Of a DNA stretch of 64,000 bases, positions 21,148-31,666 are shown piece by piece. The notes below the pieces were generated by a model, which saw nothing but the letters and a program-made list of their open reading frames with translations, had not been told where the DNA came from and did not search any database. The DNA lies in contig NC_012866.1 in the NCBI RefSeq assembly GCF_000026945.1, positions 806,001-870,000 of the forward strand, written 5' to 3'. The stretch comes from Candida dubliniensis CD36. Taxonomy: Eukaryota > Ascomycota > Pichiomycetes > Serinales > Debaryomycetaceae. The stretch's first letter is position 1. Each line of letters opens with the position of its first letter. The position numbers and the translations under genes are program-made.

Positions 21148-23400
21148 TTACATACCTCTAAACTTATTCTTTGATGCCATTCTACGACCTTCGTATCTTT
21201 GTTTAGTTCTACCACCATCTTTACTCTTCCAACTATCCAGATTTTCATCATCACTATGACCGTTATTGTTGAATTTCTGTTTCGTGGATTTCGATTTGGA
21301 TTTTTGTGGTACAAATGTTAATTCAGCTTCACCACGAGCATGACGACGTAATCTAGCATCTTTAGCATTACTAATACCATTGTTGTGTTTGTTTTGTTTA
21401 GAAATTTTGTTTAATTTATTTACTTGAGAACCAAATGATACTGATGCTTTATCAGTATTTGTCAAAGATGTTGATGACGATTGTTCAGATAAGATTTTCA
21501 TTTCATTTTGGAATTTCTTTGAATCTTGCTGTTGTTGTTGTTTGGATTTACGTATTTTGTTCAATTCTTTACCAACTCTTTCTCTGGTTTCTGCTGCTTT
21601 AGTTTCATCTTCAGATTGGTCCTCTGAGTCAGAGTCTGATTCCTCATCTTCATCTTCTGAGTCTAATCCTATATGGTGTGAATGTTTCATGTTTAATCTT
21701 TCTTCGTCTGATTCTTCAGCTGCCGTTAATCCTCTTCCTCTTGAATTAGTAGTGCCGTTGTTGTTGCTGATGCTGGTAGTGGTGATATCTTTGGTTGATT
21801 TAACTGGATTCAATTGTTTATATTCATGAGATTCTTCGTCAATTTGGAAATCAGGGTTTTCAAACATTTCTCTAAAACGATCATCATTAACAATTGATTC
21901 GACGTAATCAGTGGCACCACCAGCATTACTGTCACCAGTACCATTTTCAGCAAATTTAGTTTGTAATTTATTGACCAATTCTTTATTGACCTTAATTTTC
22001 GTTGGTAAGTCATTACCATTTGAACTAGTAAGAATTCTTGATTTTCTTTCTTCATTGATTTTATTGGCAATTTCACGTTTACGTTGATCATAAATTGAAT
22101 TTGGATTACTAATCAAATTGACTTTATCATATAATTCAGTATTAATGAAAAACCCATGCATATATGACCGTAACACTTTGGATCCAATCAAATGAGTCAA
22201 ATTCAATTTCACCACTTCATCACGAGTAATAAATTTATAATTGGAATAGATTGAATCAGATGGTTTTTCTTCCAATTCTTCCGTAACATTATCCAAAAAG
22301 GAACACCAATTAGGAGCAGGACCCAAATTAGGGATATAGTAAGTATGCATGGGCATTCCTTCATTGGCCATGAAAAACATCCCTGATTGAGGTATATGAC
22401 AAATATCATTAATATCAACTGTAGGTTCCATAGAAGCAAATGATTTACCATTAGTATGATCCCATATTTTCACAATTCTTTTATCACTAGTTAAAATCAT
22501 TTCTGGTTTTAATGAATCTTGACACCAAATGATTTTTTTAATATCATAACCATATCCTTGATCTTTGACTTGATAAGGTTGTGATGCACGTAAATCATAT
22601 AATAATGTTTGTCCAGTGCTTGTCCCACAAGCAAAATTTAATGCATCTTGAGGTCGGAATGCAAGTGATGTAATACCACAAGAACTTTGTTCAGTACCAA
22701 TACTATTTATTAATTGATCACTAACAAACATTTTCCCAGCTCTTTGTTTTGATCTTGGATCCCAAAATTCAACAGTACCATCATCTAAACCAGCACTTAT
22801 TAATCCATGTACAGAATTAATATCAACAGCATTACACCCATTATCAACACTATCATCAATCATATCCAATTTCAAAGGAGATAAAAATCGACCTTGATCT
22901 AAATTCAATCGATATAATTCATCACTTGAACTACCAACAATCAAATCACAATTAATTGGATTATATGTCAAACATCGACCAAATTTAGGTATTCTAGTAC
23001 GATAATGTAATCCACCAGCAGTTTGAAATTCAATACTTCTATCACATTGTAAATGAACACTTTTAGTCCAATCATTACTTAAAATTAAAAAATCAATATT
23101 TTCAACATTAGTATGACGATCAAATTTTAATGATAAATTGGCAAATTCATAAACATGAATTTGTGGTTTATAAGTCCCTGTAGCCATACAATATTGTCCA
23201 TCATTAGTCACTTTAATTTTATTTGATGCTTCACTAAATTCAAAATCTTGAATTAATTCTATTCTATTTTGATATTCTAAATCTTGTTTAAGGGCTCGTC
23301 TACGTTTCTTGTCTATCCAATCAGGTAATGATCGAGAAACATTGGTACCAGAAACTTGATATACTGATACGTTCCCTGCAGTTGTTGATTTTAATACCAT
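21148..23400 (-). CDS. ENP2: Nucleolar WD-repeat protein Enp2 (small-subunit ribosome biogenesis)
   Basis: 750 residues from MVLKSTTAGNVSVYQVSGTN, the conserved Enp2/NOL10 start; two extra codons upstream need TTG. WD-like repeats fill about residues 40-370 (VHGLISAGLDDGTVEFWDPR, ALNFACGTSTGQTLLYDLR). A NUC153-type segment follows near 480-500 (NDDRFREMFENPDFQIDEES). Then come acidic stretches and a basic C-terminal tail. Enp2 acts in the 90S pre-ribosome, so the location is nucleolar. Length is close to S. cerevisiae Enp2 (707). Confidence 0.93.
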   Translation of the reverse strand: MVLKSTTAGNVSVYQVSGTNVSRSLPDWIDKKRRRALKQDLEYQNRIELIQDFEFSEASNKIKVTNDGQYCMATGTYKPQIHVYEFANLSLKFDRHTNVENIDFLILSNDWTKSVHLQCDRSIEFQTAGGLHYRTRIPKFGRCLTYNPINCDLIVGSSSDELYRLNLDQGRFLSPLKLDMIDDSVDNGCNAVDINSVHGLISAGLDDGTVEFWDPRSKQRAGKMFVSDQLINSIGTEQSSCGITSLAFRPQDALNFACGTSTGQTLLYDLRASQPYQVKDQGYGYDIKKIIWCQDSLKPEMILTSDKRIVKIWDHTNGKSFASMEPTVDINDICHIPQSGMFFMANEGMPMHTYYIPNLGPAPNWCSFLDNVTEELEEKPSDSIYSNYKFITRDEVVKLNLTHLIGSKVLRSYMHGFFINTELYDKVNLISNPNSIYDQRKREIANKINEERKSRILTSSNGNDLPTKIKVNKELVNKLQTKFAENGTGDSNAGGATDYVESIVNDDRFREMFENPDFQIDEESHEYKQLNPVKSTKDITTTSISNNNGTTNSRGRGLTAAEESDEERLNMKHSHHIGLDSEDEDEESDSDSEDQSEDETKAAETRERVGKELNKIRKSKQQQQQDSKKFQNEMKILSEQSSSTSLTNTDKASVSFGSQVNKLNKISKQNKHNNGISNAKDARLRRHARGEAELTFVPQKSKSKSTKQKFNNNGHSDDENLDSWKSKDGGRTKQRYEGRRMASKNKFRGM

Positions 23401-23794
23401 ATTCAATGGAAATGTGTCTAATTAAAAATAAATAACTTGGTATAATTGATATATAAAAAACTGTAGGTTGACAGGTATGAAATTGGTTAATAGAGTAGTT
23501 AAAGAATATGATGATGATTAAGTTGTAAATTTTTTTTTTTTTTTCCTTACTTACTTCAAGTCTAAAGAGATGAGCATTAGAAGTTTCGAATTTTATTTTA
23601 CCAGAACCAGAACATTTCTTTTTTGTGTCAAAAGTAGAATATTGTACGCTCTTGTATTCAATGATTCAACAATATACATGTTCTGATTCTACGAATCAAA
23701 ATTCCCAGTATCCATAACTATAAATATCAGTAACATTGTTTTGACTCACGTACATTTTTGTACCTTGTGTATGTTTGATTACTTTATTTCCTAT
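23401..23794. other. ENP2 upstream region
   Basis: About 390 bp that must serve as the ENP2 promoter (ENP2 reads left) and the 3' side of the unidentified gene to the right. It contains a poly-T tract with AAATTTTT at its start, a PAC-like GATGAGC and a TGACTCA (listed separately). Confidence 0.55.
23527..23575 (-). promoter_or_regulatory. RRPE/PAC-like pair upstream of ENP2
   Basis: AAATTTTT followed by a long T-run (23527-23544) resembles an RRPE, and GATGAGC at 23569-23575 matches the core of a PAC element. They lie about 125-175 bp upstream of the ENP2 ATG. This pair is typical of yeast ribosome-biogenesis promoters, which fits Enp2. Short motifs, so moderate support only. Confidence 0.4.
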
Positions 23795-25816
23795 TTACTT
23801 GCCTCGCATGGTGTTTGAACTAGTATTGGTGAAATTATTGTGAATAGGAAAAACATTCGACATGTTAAACTTATTATAATTATCTCCAGAATAAAGAAAT
23901 TTATAATCATCAAGGTGTATCTGGAATAATGGTGTGTTTTCAACATCTACTTGCCCATGCTGTTGATATTGATTTGAATTACTATCTTGACGTTTTGAAT
24001 TATTTTTATTACTATTATCATTCCATTGATGATTTGGTTTGAAAGTTTCAATGAAAAATTTTAAACCGCTATTGATTAAATCATCTTTTAAATAATCGGG
24101 TTTTTCTTTATCGCATTTATTTTGCTTATTGTTTTGCGTAATACTGTGATGAGATAATTGATATTCAAATAACTCAATAAACAATTCAATATAACGTAAA
24201 TCCGTATAACAAATGTCATTGATTATATTAATTAAACAAATCCAAATTTTATTCTTGGGTAATGATTTATAATTTAAATTTAGAATTTTATTAAAGATCT
24301 GGAAAATCAAATCTGATTGGTATTGTTTTGCTAATTGAGTTTCACCATTGGCTGTTGAAGAAGTTTTCGTTTTTTTGTTGAAATTATTAATCAACAATAA
24401 TGGGGCGATCAAACTAACCATAAATAATTCAAGATATGATAAAATTATTTTCTCCTGCAATAGATACGATAAGGATTTTTGATCAATATCTTCAGTCTTA
24501 TCAGCGATAATAACGAGTTGTTGATTATTAATATATTCAATTGATTTGCATTCATCAAGCATTAATTTATCAATCAAAGTTAATATCTGGAATTGAATCA
24601 TAATCAAACTTTGAGAACAATCATTCTGTTCAATCATTGTGAATATTCTATCTAATGAGGCTGATGACGGTGACTTATTACTGTCATTAAATTCACTCTT
24701 GATAACAAAATCATTTGATTTAGACAATGGTGGTAATTGAAACGATTTAAAATGTTGAACAACACAATCAGGCAACCTATCATTAAACTTATTTTGTAAT
24801 ATTTGTTGGGAAATTATAAAATTTAAATAATTTAAACTCATAATAAATGATACTTTGCAATTCAATAAGTTAAATTCAGTTATAATGTCAAATTTGCTAG
24901 AAGTTTGAATAACACCAATACATGATTGTAATTTGTTAATAAATTTATAATTAAATAACCAGGGCGTAACAACATTGTTAGGAGTCATTGGATAATGATC
25001 TAATATTTGCAAAATAAATTTGAGAAAATTGTCAAGATTCCATTCTTGTAAATCATTAGAGTTGGGTAAATTTTTCTGAAAATAATAGGAAATCAAAGTT
25101 GAATCTGTCAGTTTTAAGTATTCCATTATTTTGATAGTGTTGGTGGGTTGATTAAGTGTATTTTTCCAATTTTTAAACAATAAACTAACCCAAATTTTAC
25201 CATCTGGGTAGTCATTCATTAACAGCAACACTTTGTTGACATTTTTCATATCATTACTATACCAATTTTCAATAATAGATTGAAATTGGAAGATGACCCT
25301 ATTAATAAACACAACAAAACTTGTGTAAAATTTCAAGTATTCATTAGTTTTATTATTGATGTCGGTGTCAAAATTGAATATCATAAAATAATCAGTATAA
25401 TTCAAAACAACTTCAGATTGATGAATATGATTCATTTGGCAAAACTGATTATATGGCAACGAAGCAAATACTGTCAATAAAACATCCAAATTTAACAACG
25501 AACGGTGATGGAGATAATACCATATCAATCGTGCTAGGATGTATATTAACTCAGTGGCGTCTTTCTGTCCGTAATTAGAATTTATATTTATAAACTTTAA
25601 CAATGGAGTTATCAAATCGATTGGTGATTCATTATTATTGATCGCATTTTCATCCTCAGCAACTTTAATAGTACTACCATGGTTCGATAATGTTGTTAAC
25701 ATTTTGTAATACAATTTAACAAATTCATCATACGATGTTTTATCAAGAGTATCAATTGAAGATAAATGTTCAGATAATTGAAGTAATAACTTTTTTGGTG
25801 ATAAATGTGTTGTCAT
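23795..25816 (-). CDS. Unidentified 673-residue protein
   Basis: A long, clean frame with ATG at 25814-25816 (MTTHLSPKKLLLQLSEHLSS). I do not recognise it. It is rich in Leu/Ile/Asn, predicted mostly helical, and without signal peptide or obvious transmembrane helices. Hydrophobic helix-like segments recur through the protein (LIYILARLIWYYLHH, FIMSLNYLNFIISQQIL, LELFMVSLIAPLLLINN), suggesting a HEAT/ARM-like helical scaffold. This is inference from composition only. Near the C-terminus is a Gln/Asn/Ser stretch followed by a conserved-looking end (FLYSGDNYNKFNMSNVFPIH). Length and lack of stops make it a real gene. Its promoter lies in the 3.3 kb divergent region to the right. Confidence 0.85.
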   Translation of the reverse strand: MTTHLSPKKLLLQLSEHLSSIDTLDKTSYDEFVKLYYKMLTTLSNHGSTIKVAEDENAINNNESPIDLITPLLKFININSNYGQKDATELIYILARLIWYYLHHRSLLNLDVLLTVFASLPYNQFCQMNHIHQSEVVLNYTDYFMIFNFDTDINNKTNEYLKFYTSFVVFINRVIFQFQSIIENWYSNDMKNVNKVLLLMNDYPDGKIWVSLLFKNWKNTLNQPTNTIKIMEYLKLTDSTLISYYFQKNLPNSNDLQEWNLDNFLKFILQILDHYPMTPNNVVTPWLFNYKFINKLQSCIGVIQTSSKFDIITEFNLLNCKVSFIMSLNYLNFIISQQILQNKFNDRLPDCVVQHFKSFQLPPLSKSNDFVIKSEFNDSNKSPSSASLDRIFTMIEQNDCSQSLIMIQFQILTLIDKLMLDECKSIEYINNQQLVIIADKTEDIDQKSLSYLLQEKIILSYLELFMVSLIAPLLLINNFNKKTKTSSTANGETQLAKQYQSDLIFQIFNKILNLNYKSLPKNKIWICLINIINDICYTDLRYIELFIELFEYQLSHHSITQNNKQNKCDKEKPDYLKDDLINSGLKFFIETFKPNHQWNDNSNKNNSKRQDSNSNQYQQHGQVDVENTPLFQIHLDDYKFLYSGDNYNKFNMSNVFPIHNNFTNTSSNTMRGK

Positions 25817-28800
25817 TATAAGTTCATATATAGTCTGATCCCCAGTCTGATACTGTTAACCTATGTTGAATGTTGTTGAGAGGGACGAAACTAAAAACAG
25901 GGAATCAAAGAGAAGGATAGATGAAAATTTTGAGTTAATCTTGTTTGAATATTTATAAGGATAGTTTTATGTGTGTATATGTGTTGTCTGTGTGTATTTC
26001 TTCAACTCCTTTTGCAACCAACCACATCATCATCAATTTTTGATAATTATCGTGTATTAGTGTCGATAAAATGTCTCCCATTAATATTACGCTTTAACAT
26101 ATTGCAATACTCTAAAGAAACCGATAACGTCTGGTTTATATTTAACGAGGTTCATTTAAATGGTTCATTGTATAGGTTGAATGAATCCCAGTAATTACTT
26201 TCCTCTTGCAATGCAGCTAGTTAAGTATATGTAACTTGTTATTCTATCAAGCATAAAGTCTTACAATGCTGAGCCCAATTTATAGTATATCCTGAGCATT
26301 ACCCCATAACAGGTAAATCCTCGGTCCCACCTTCTTCAATAATTAGTAGCGGTTCTTATTTCTATGATGATATCGATTGTATGTAATATTATGTACATAT
26401 TGCAGGATTTGAACAAAACAAAGATGTTTCAAGACAATAAGAACAATGAGTTGTGTTATTGTTTCTAGCCCTGTGGTTATTATGAGATACATTGAAGAAA
26501 CCTTTTACATTTGACACCAACGCAAATCAGCAATATTAGAGTGTGGTAAACAATAATAGCATTTCCTCGTTACAATAAAACAATACATGCAAACAATTAC
26601 AAACTATTGAAGATAACAGATTACAAAAGAAATCATTGATCAGGACAGCAACAACAATCCTAAGCCGAATTTAATGTTTAAACCCACTGTTTGTTAATGG
26701 AGCAATATACGCCACAGTATATAAACTTTCTGTGTGTATGTGTATGTGTATTGGTCATGCTTTATCAAGAGTGGTAACGGTAACCATAATACATACATAC
26801 ACAATAGGAAACCCACATTTAATCTATAGTACAAAAAAAAACAGAGATGAAAAGTCGGGGTGAGAAAGTTGATTAAACTTCTCGTAAAGGATTCTTAAAC
26901 AATTGATTTTTTTTTTTGATTTTAGTGTGTTTCATTAAACTTGTATTCATGTTAAGAGTGTTAAAGACTAAATCTATAACCCCACTACCACCACAACATT
27001 TGCCACCACCTTCACCACCCACAAATCACTAAAGTTCATAGATTAACAGTTTAAAACAAAGAATGCAGAAAATGATTATGCATAAACTAAACAATAATAG
27101 TGGAGGAGTAATTTGTTAAACAATAAGTTTTTAAAAATCTAATTAAAGTCAAAAACGCTTACATGATCATTTTCAGTATTTAGTACTAAGGTTATTTAAG
27201 CCGTAACCGTGTGATTGTATGTACTAATATGAGCCCATATTTACAGTTAGTCATGGTTTCTTGATGCAAGCACAGTCGTATGTTGCTGTTACAAAAACGT
27301 GTGGTGGGATACAAAAAGGTTGATAACGCCAAACAAGAACGATTAAACAAACGCAAATGTGTCTCGCAAAGAAGGGAAGAATGTTACCAAGAAGTTAAAT
27401 ACCTCATAATTAAACCAGTCGACATTACGAAACAAACCAAGGTTTCCGTAATATTGTGTTATATTTGTCCGTCCTTTCTTGTAAAATAATAATACCAATA
27501 TAGTGGCAGTAATGAAATGAAGTGGGACCCCCATTAATTATTTATTGCCTTCAATGTAATTCCCAATTATTTAAGAAAATAATGGATCAACTGGATCTGA
27601 AAATGAAATAGGGGTTATAACATGAATAATATCTGATAGCAAGATATTATGTGGGACGATTATAATAATATTACTTACTAACCACTTCTAGAATATCGAT
27701 CAATTAATTATTTAGTGTAGGTATTTTTTTTTTTTTACTCGGTTTTTACCCAACAAATAAAGGCACATTATACGCATCACGATGCATACATTATCATGCA
27801 TCAATAAAGGTTAATATTATATTTAATTTTATAGTTTCTTCTTTTTTAGTCAAATTCCATCTTCTCAGTGTAACTTAAATATCAGGAAAATATTGTTTTC
27901 AAATTGAGTATTATTATTATTCACTATGATTTGATGTTCTTGATAATTTTTTATTATTGTGGCTGTGAATATAAGAACACTAACGGTCACAGTATTAGCA
28001 GAATCAAAAATTGTTTGAAGTTGTAAAATGTTTGAACCCAAAGGAGAAGCAGGAAGATTGGATAGGTATAAGGCAGTCATGTACTTGATATTTTGGAAAC
28101 TTTAATTAAGAAATCTAGAAGTATATTAATTCCTCTTTCCTTTTTTCTTTTTTTTTTTTATTCCCTTTGGGCTACTACCAAATTGTTGCATATATGTATG
28201 TATGCGTTATTCAATACCAAATGTGTGTATCTTTATTGTTCTACTTAATAATACTCTCTTCCTCCTTTTTTCTTCTTTTCTTTTTCCTGTTAAACTGTTG
28301 TGGTCTTTTCTTTTTCATCCCGTATTTCTGTTGATGTGGTTGGTTTTTATTAGATTTGTCGTTGTTATTGTCTATTGAGAGCAAGTAATTTATGTGGAAC
28401 CACAACACTTCTTTCATAAATACTTGCCCTCCCCCCCCCTATATATTATATAGAGTTTAATTTAACTGTTGATTACTAATATTGACGGTAATTGTACATC
28501 CATCCTACTTTGAACAATTCTGTTCTTTGTTGTTTTAAAGTTCAACTATTAGTTGTAAATTGACTATTGTGTCTGCATCTTTTGTTTGTTTTTTTTTGCA
28601 TCTTTTGCGTCTTTAGCTTTTGTGTGATGTTATTTTCTTTTTTCTTCTTTCTAGATTTCCTTACTTAACAACAATAAGACTTTTTTTATTATATGAGGTT
28701 AGAATTCCGCTGCCGCCGTGCCGCACCATCCTCGCCCCCTCCTTCCCCTTGCCGCACTTCCTCTTACTTCATTTTACTTATTCTGTCATTCATTCATAGT

Positions 28801-29076
28801 AGGATTGACAAACTTAGTACATTTACTACATAATATAGAATGATCTTTTAAAGCTATATAATCTAATAGATTTGTCGATCAATTTTCTCATTAGTTTTTT
28901 TTTTCTTTTTGGGAGGCTTTTATTTATTTACTCTTTATTCTATTCTGGAAACTTATCTATCAACAACAACGACAACTATTCAATACTGATATTTATACTC
29001 AGTATCTTGTTTTTACAATCCTTTTTGATTAATCAACTTCCTAATATCATAAAGTCACTCCTTTAGTATTGCAATA
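25817..29076. other. 3.3 kb divergent intergenic region
   Basis: Separates two divergently transcribed genes (673-aa protein, left; Ser-rich protein, right). No convincing ORF; the longest are under 75 codons. Visible structure includes a TG-rich run near 26732-26752, an inverted repeat at 27781-27802, pyrimidine-rich tracts (28139-28320), an 8-9 C run near 28430 followed by TATATATTATATAG (about 28441), and a GC-rich island near 28708-28756 that is unusual for this window. Long upstream regions in Candida are typical of heavily regulated genes or can hide non-coding RNA. Confidence 0.5.
27781..27802. repeat. Short perfect inverted repeat
   Basis: GATGCAT and ATGCATC form 7-bp perfect arms around an 8-base spacer. 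It may be a dimeric transcription-factor site in the long divergent promoter, or chance. Confidence 0.4.
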
Positions 29077-30024
29077 ATGAGTATCCTTATTAATAACGGT
29101 AACCATTACTCGTTAAACTCATCAGAAACTTGCAATTCCCTAAAATCTTCTAAATCTTCATCTTCATCCTTGTCATCGTTATCTTCATCTTCATCTTCAT
29201 CTTCATGCCATAAACGATCAAAAGCAGTTGATCTTAATCGGAATAATAGTAATAGTCAAAACTCATCAATATCAACTGCACCAACCACGGCCACAGCAGG
29301 CACCACAACACCGAGAAAACCTTCAATCATCATACCTTCCAAACTTGCAAATCTGTCGATCCCATTGGTAAATGGTAACATCAATTATGCTCATTACTAT
29401 GATACAAAACAACAAAATGGTAATCACAACCAACAACTCAAAGAAGGGGAGCCACCATTATCTGCTCCTACTGCAAATAATGCTACAAAAACAACTACAG
29501 CGACAAATAACAACAGTATACAAGAATCTTTTGAAACCATACCATGTTTCAATTCAACAACCAACACCACAATTACCACTTCTCGTTCCAATCCAACTAA
29601 TTCAAGCCCAATTAGCAATGATAATACTTTTCCTAAACAAATGATACACTGGAATCAATTTTTACAAGAGGAAAAAGACCTTAACGATAACATGTCCACC
29701 ATTGATGATGACGATAAAACATTTTACATGGAACAGTTGAATTTAAATGTTGGTCATACTCCTAATAATCATAGAGTTCCTGATACTGATAATGATTTAT
29801 TACCAGGTACATCAAAATCACTAATAGCCAAATATCATTATCAATTAAATTATAATGATGAGGTTGAGAATATTGGTGGGAAAGAATATGATTATAGTGG
29901 AGAAAGTAGAAAAAGAAAAGGTAGTACTAGCAGTAATGATAGAAGACCAAGAAGAGGAGGAAGAACTAGTCAAGTGTTTCGAAACACATTGAATAAGTTT
30001 ACTTTTAAACCAAAAATAAAGTAA
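29077..30024 (+). CDS. Unidentified Ser/Thr/Asn-rich low-complexity protein
   Basis: 315 residues. The N-terminus has long Ser runs (residues about 22-48), followed by Thr/Asn-rich segments and several short ordered-looking pieces (PSIIIPSKLANLSIPLVNG; KSLIAKYHYQLNYNDEV). The C-terminus is basic (RRPRRGGRTSQVFRNTLNKF), which could bind nucleic acid or target the nucleus. No signal peptide, no membrane helix, no domain I can name. Very long flanks (3.3 kb upstream, 1.6 kb downstream) suggest a regulated gene. Real by ORF length and start context, function unknown. Confidence 0.7.
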   Translation: MSILINNGNHYSLNSSETCNSLKSSKSSSSSLSSLSSSSSSSSCHKRSKAVDLNRNNSNSQNSSISTAPTTATAGTTTPRKPSIIIPSKLANLSIPLVNGNINYAHYYDTKQQNGNHNQQLKEGEPPLSAPTANNATKTTTATNNNSIQESFETIPCFNSTTNTTITTSRSNPTNSSPISNDNTFPKQMIHWNQFLQEEKDLNDNMSTIDDDDKTFYMEQLNLNVGHTPNNHRVPDTDNDLLPGTSKSLIAKYHYQLNYNDEVENIGGKEYDYSGESRKRKGSTSSNDRRPRRGGRTSQVFRNTLNKFTFKPKIK

Positions 30025-30296
30025 AAATAAAGTAAAAAATTTACACTAAATTTCACTTTGTTGGCTTTTTTTGTTTTGTTTTGTTTTATTAAAGAGTTAC
30101 ATACTGGTATGTTTGTTGTATAGTATGCTGTTGTTGTTGTTGTTGTTGTTATAGTAGTAATAAAATATTTAATTCTTTAAATCGACGAAAATGAAAGATC
30201 AATAATATATGTAAACTAATTTGAGTGGATACGGGTTCTTGAAAAGTTTGATTTACACATGGTCGTAGAATTCCAAATCAAATTGAAGGATTGACT

Positions 30297-30351
30297 TCTT
30301 TTCTTTTCTTTTCTTTTTTTTTCTTTTCTTTTCTTTTCTTTTCTTTTCTTT
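30297..30351. repeat. TTTTC pentanucleotide microsatellite
   Basis: About 55 bp of TTTTC units with one interruption of extra T, lying 270 bp after the Ser-rich gene. Simple-sequence repeat, likely length-variable between strains. Confidence 0.8.
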
Positions 30352-31481
30352 CACTTTTCCTGTTTATAATTTTTCTAGAGTATTGAATAGTTTGTTCTAG
30401 ACGTCTAGTTGATTAATTCTTAACGCCTCATATTTCTGGATTGGCGCTGCCTTATATTATATGTTTTATTTCCGCCTCATGTTCCTTACTTATTAAATAA
30501 TCTAGATTTCAGTTTTGCCTAACTTGGCAGTTATATTAGTACGATTCCTCTTTTCTTTTTCTATGTTTATTCTGATTCGTTAGATTTGTCTTGATGGCTT
30601 TTGTTTTCAGAATTGAAAAATTTAAAACAATCAAAGAACATTTCTGTACCGCAAATGTATCGACTTTTTCGATGGTGTGTTATTGTTGTTTTGTTGCGAA
30701 ATATAATAGCTTCTGCTTTATATCCTTTGTGTTGATCCTTCCCCTCCTTTCATACTTGTAAAATTACAATTGGTATTTTCAACCAATATTACCACACGTC
30801 ATGCACTAACTCAAATGGGCAAAAAAAAGAGAGATAGGAATTACGTCATTTTATTATGTTTTTACGTGGACTAGAAGGTTAAGATAATTTCTGGTTATTT
30901 TGTTGATAATTGAGTTTTGTTCGACCTCCACCAATCTTTAAACTCTCGTTGAGTATTCATTTTAATGATTTTTTGAAATCAGAAGGGGTGTTTCTAACCC
31001 AGGATTGTTTTATTGAGAGGTTGAAACATCAATGTGTTAGTTTATTGATTTGGGTTGGTTTAATAGAAAAATATCAGTAGGTGTTCAATAATTGTAGTTT
31101 ATTTTCTTGGCTAAAATTGTTGCGAAAAATTGACAAAATAATAACAAAAAGTATTTTAGATGCTAAAACATAATAGTAGGAATATCTACCTGAACCATTT
31201 ACATTCAACAACTGGCAAGAACCTTCCTAATAATTTGCAAGAGTAATCACAATTAAACCAAAATCAAAGTTTACCGTGTATATAGTTGGACAGAAAGCTG
31301 TCACATTGGTTTAATACATAGTTGAATATGTATGCATGAAACAACAACAATACAATTACAGCTCATGATCCTTCAATTAATTTCAACATTCAAACAACAT
31401 AACACCTTGTGTAAATGAGGTTATGAGTACATGTGAACAACAAATCTTATGACTAAACTCGGGTCGTGTACTTTTGACGAT

Positions 31482-31488
31482 TGAGTCA
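31482..31488 (+). promoter_or_regulatory. Gcn4-type site (TGAGTCA) upstream of ARG4
   Basis: TGAGTCA lies 179 bp upstream of the ARG4 ATG. Gcn4 controls amino-acid biosynthesis genes in yeasts including C. albicans, so both position and motif fit general amino-acid control. A poly-A tract lies between the site and the start. Confidence 0.65.
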
Positions 31489-31666
31489 TTTTTACCAATT
31501 AGGCAATTAATTTTTGCTAAATTTTCATTAACCGCGCTGGCCATCCCAACAAACAATATAAAAGCTGACAACGAAAAAAAAAAAAAAAAAAAAAAAACTC
31601 CAATTCTGAAAAATTTTTCTTCTTCTTCATACTAAACAAAACAACTATAAAGATAATCAATTAATA

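Larger units (their letters stand above)
30025..31666. other. Intergenic region before ARG4
   Basis: 1.6 kb with no credible ORF. It contains a TGT microsatellite (about 30128-30150), a TTTTC-type pyrimidine repeat (30297-30351), a Gcn4-type site (31482) and an A-tract of about 22 bases (31576-31597) just before the ARG4 leader. Confidence 0.6.

Noticed and set aside
21542..21829. ORF antisense to ENP2
   Set aside because: Ser-rich shadow of the acidic region on the opposite strand.
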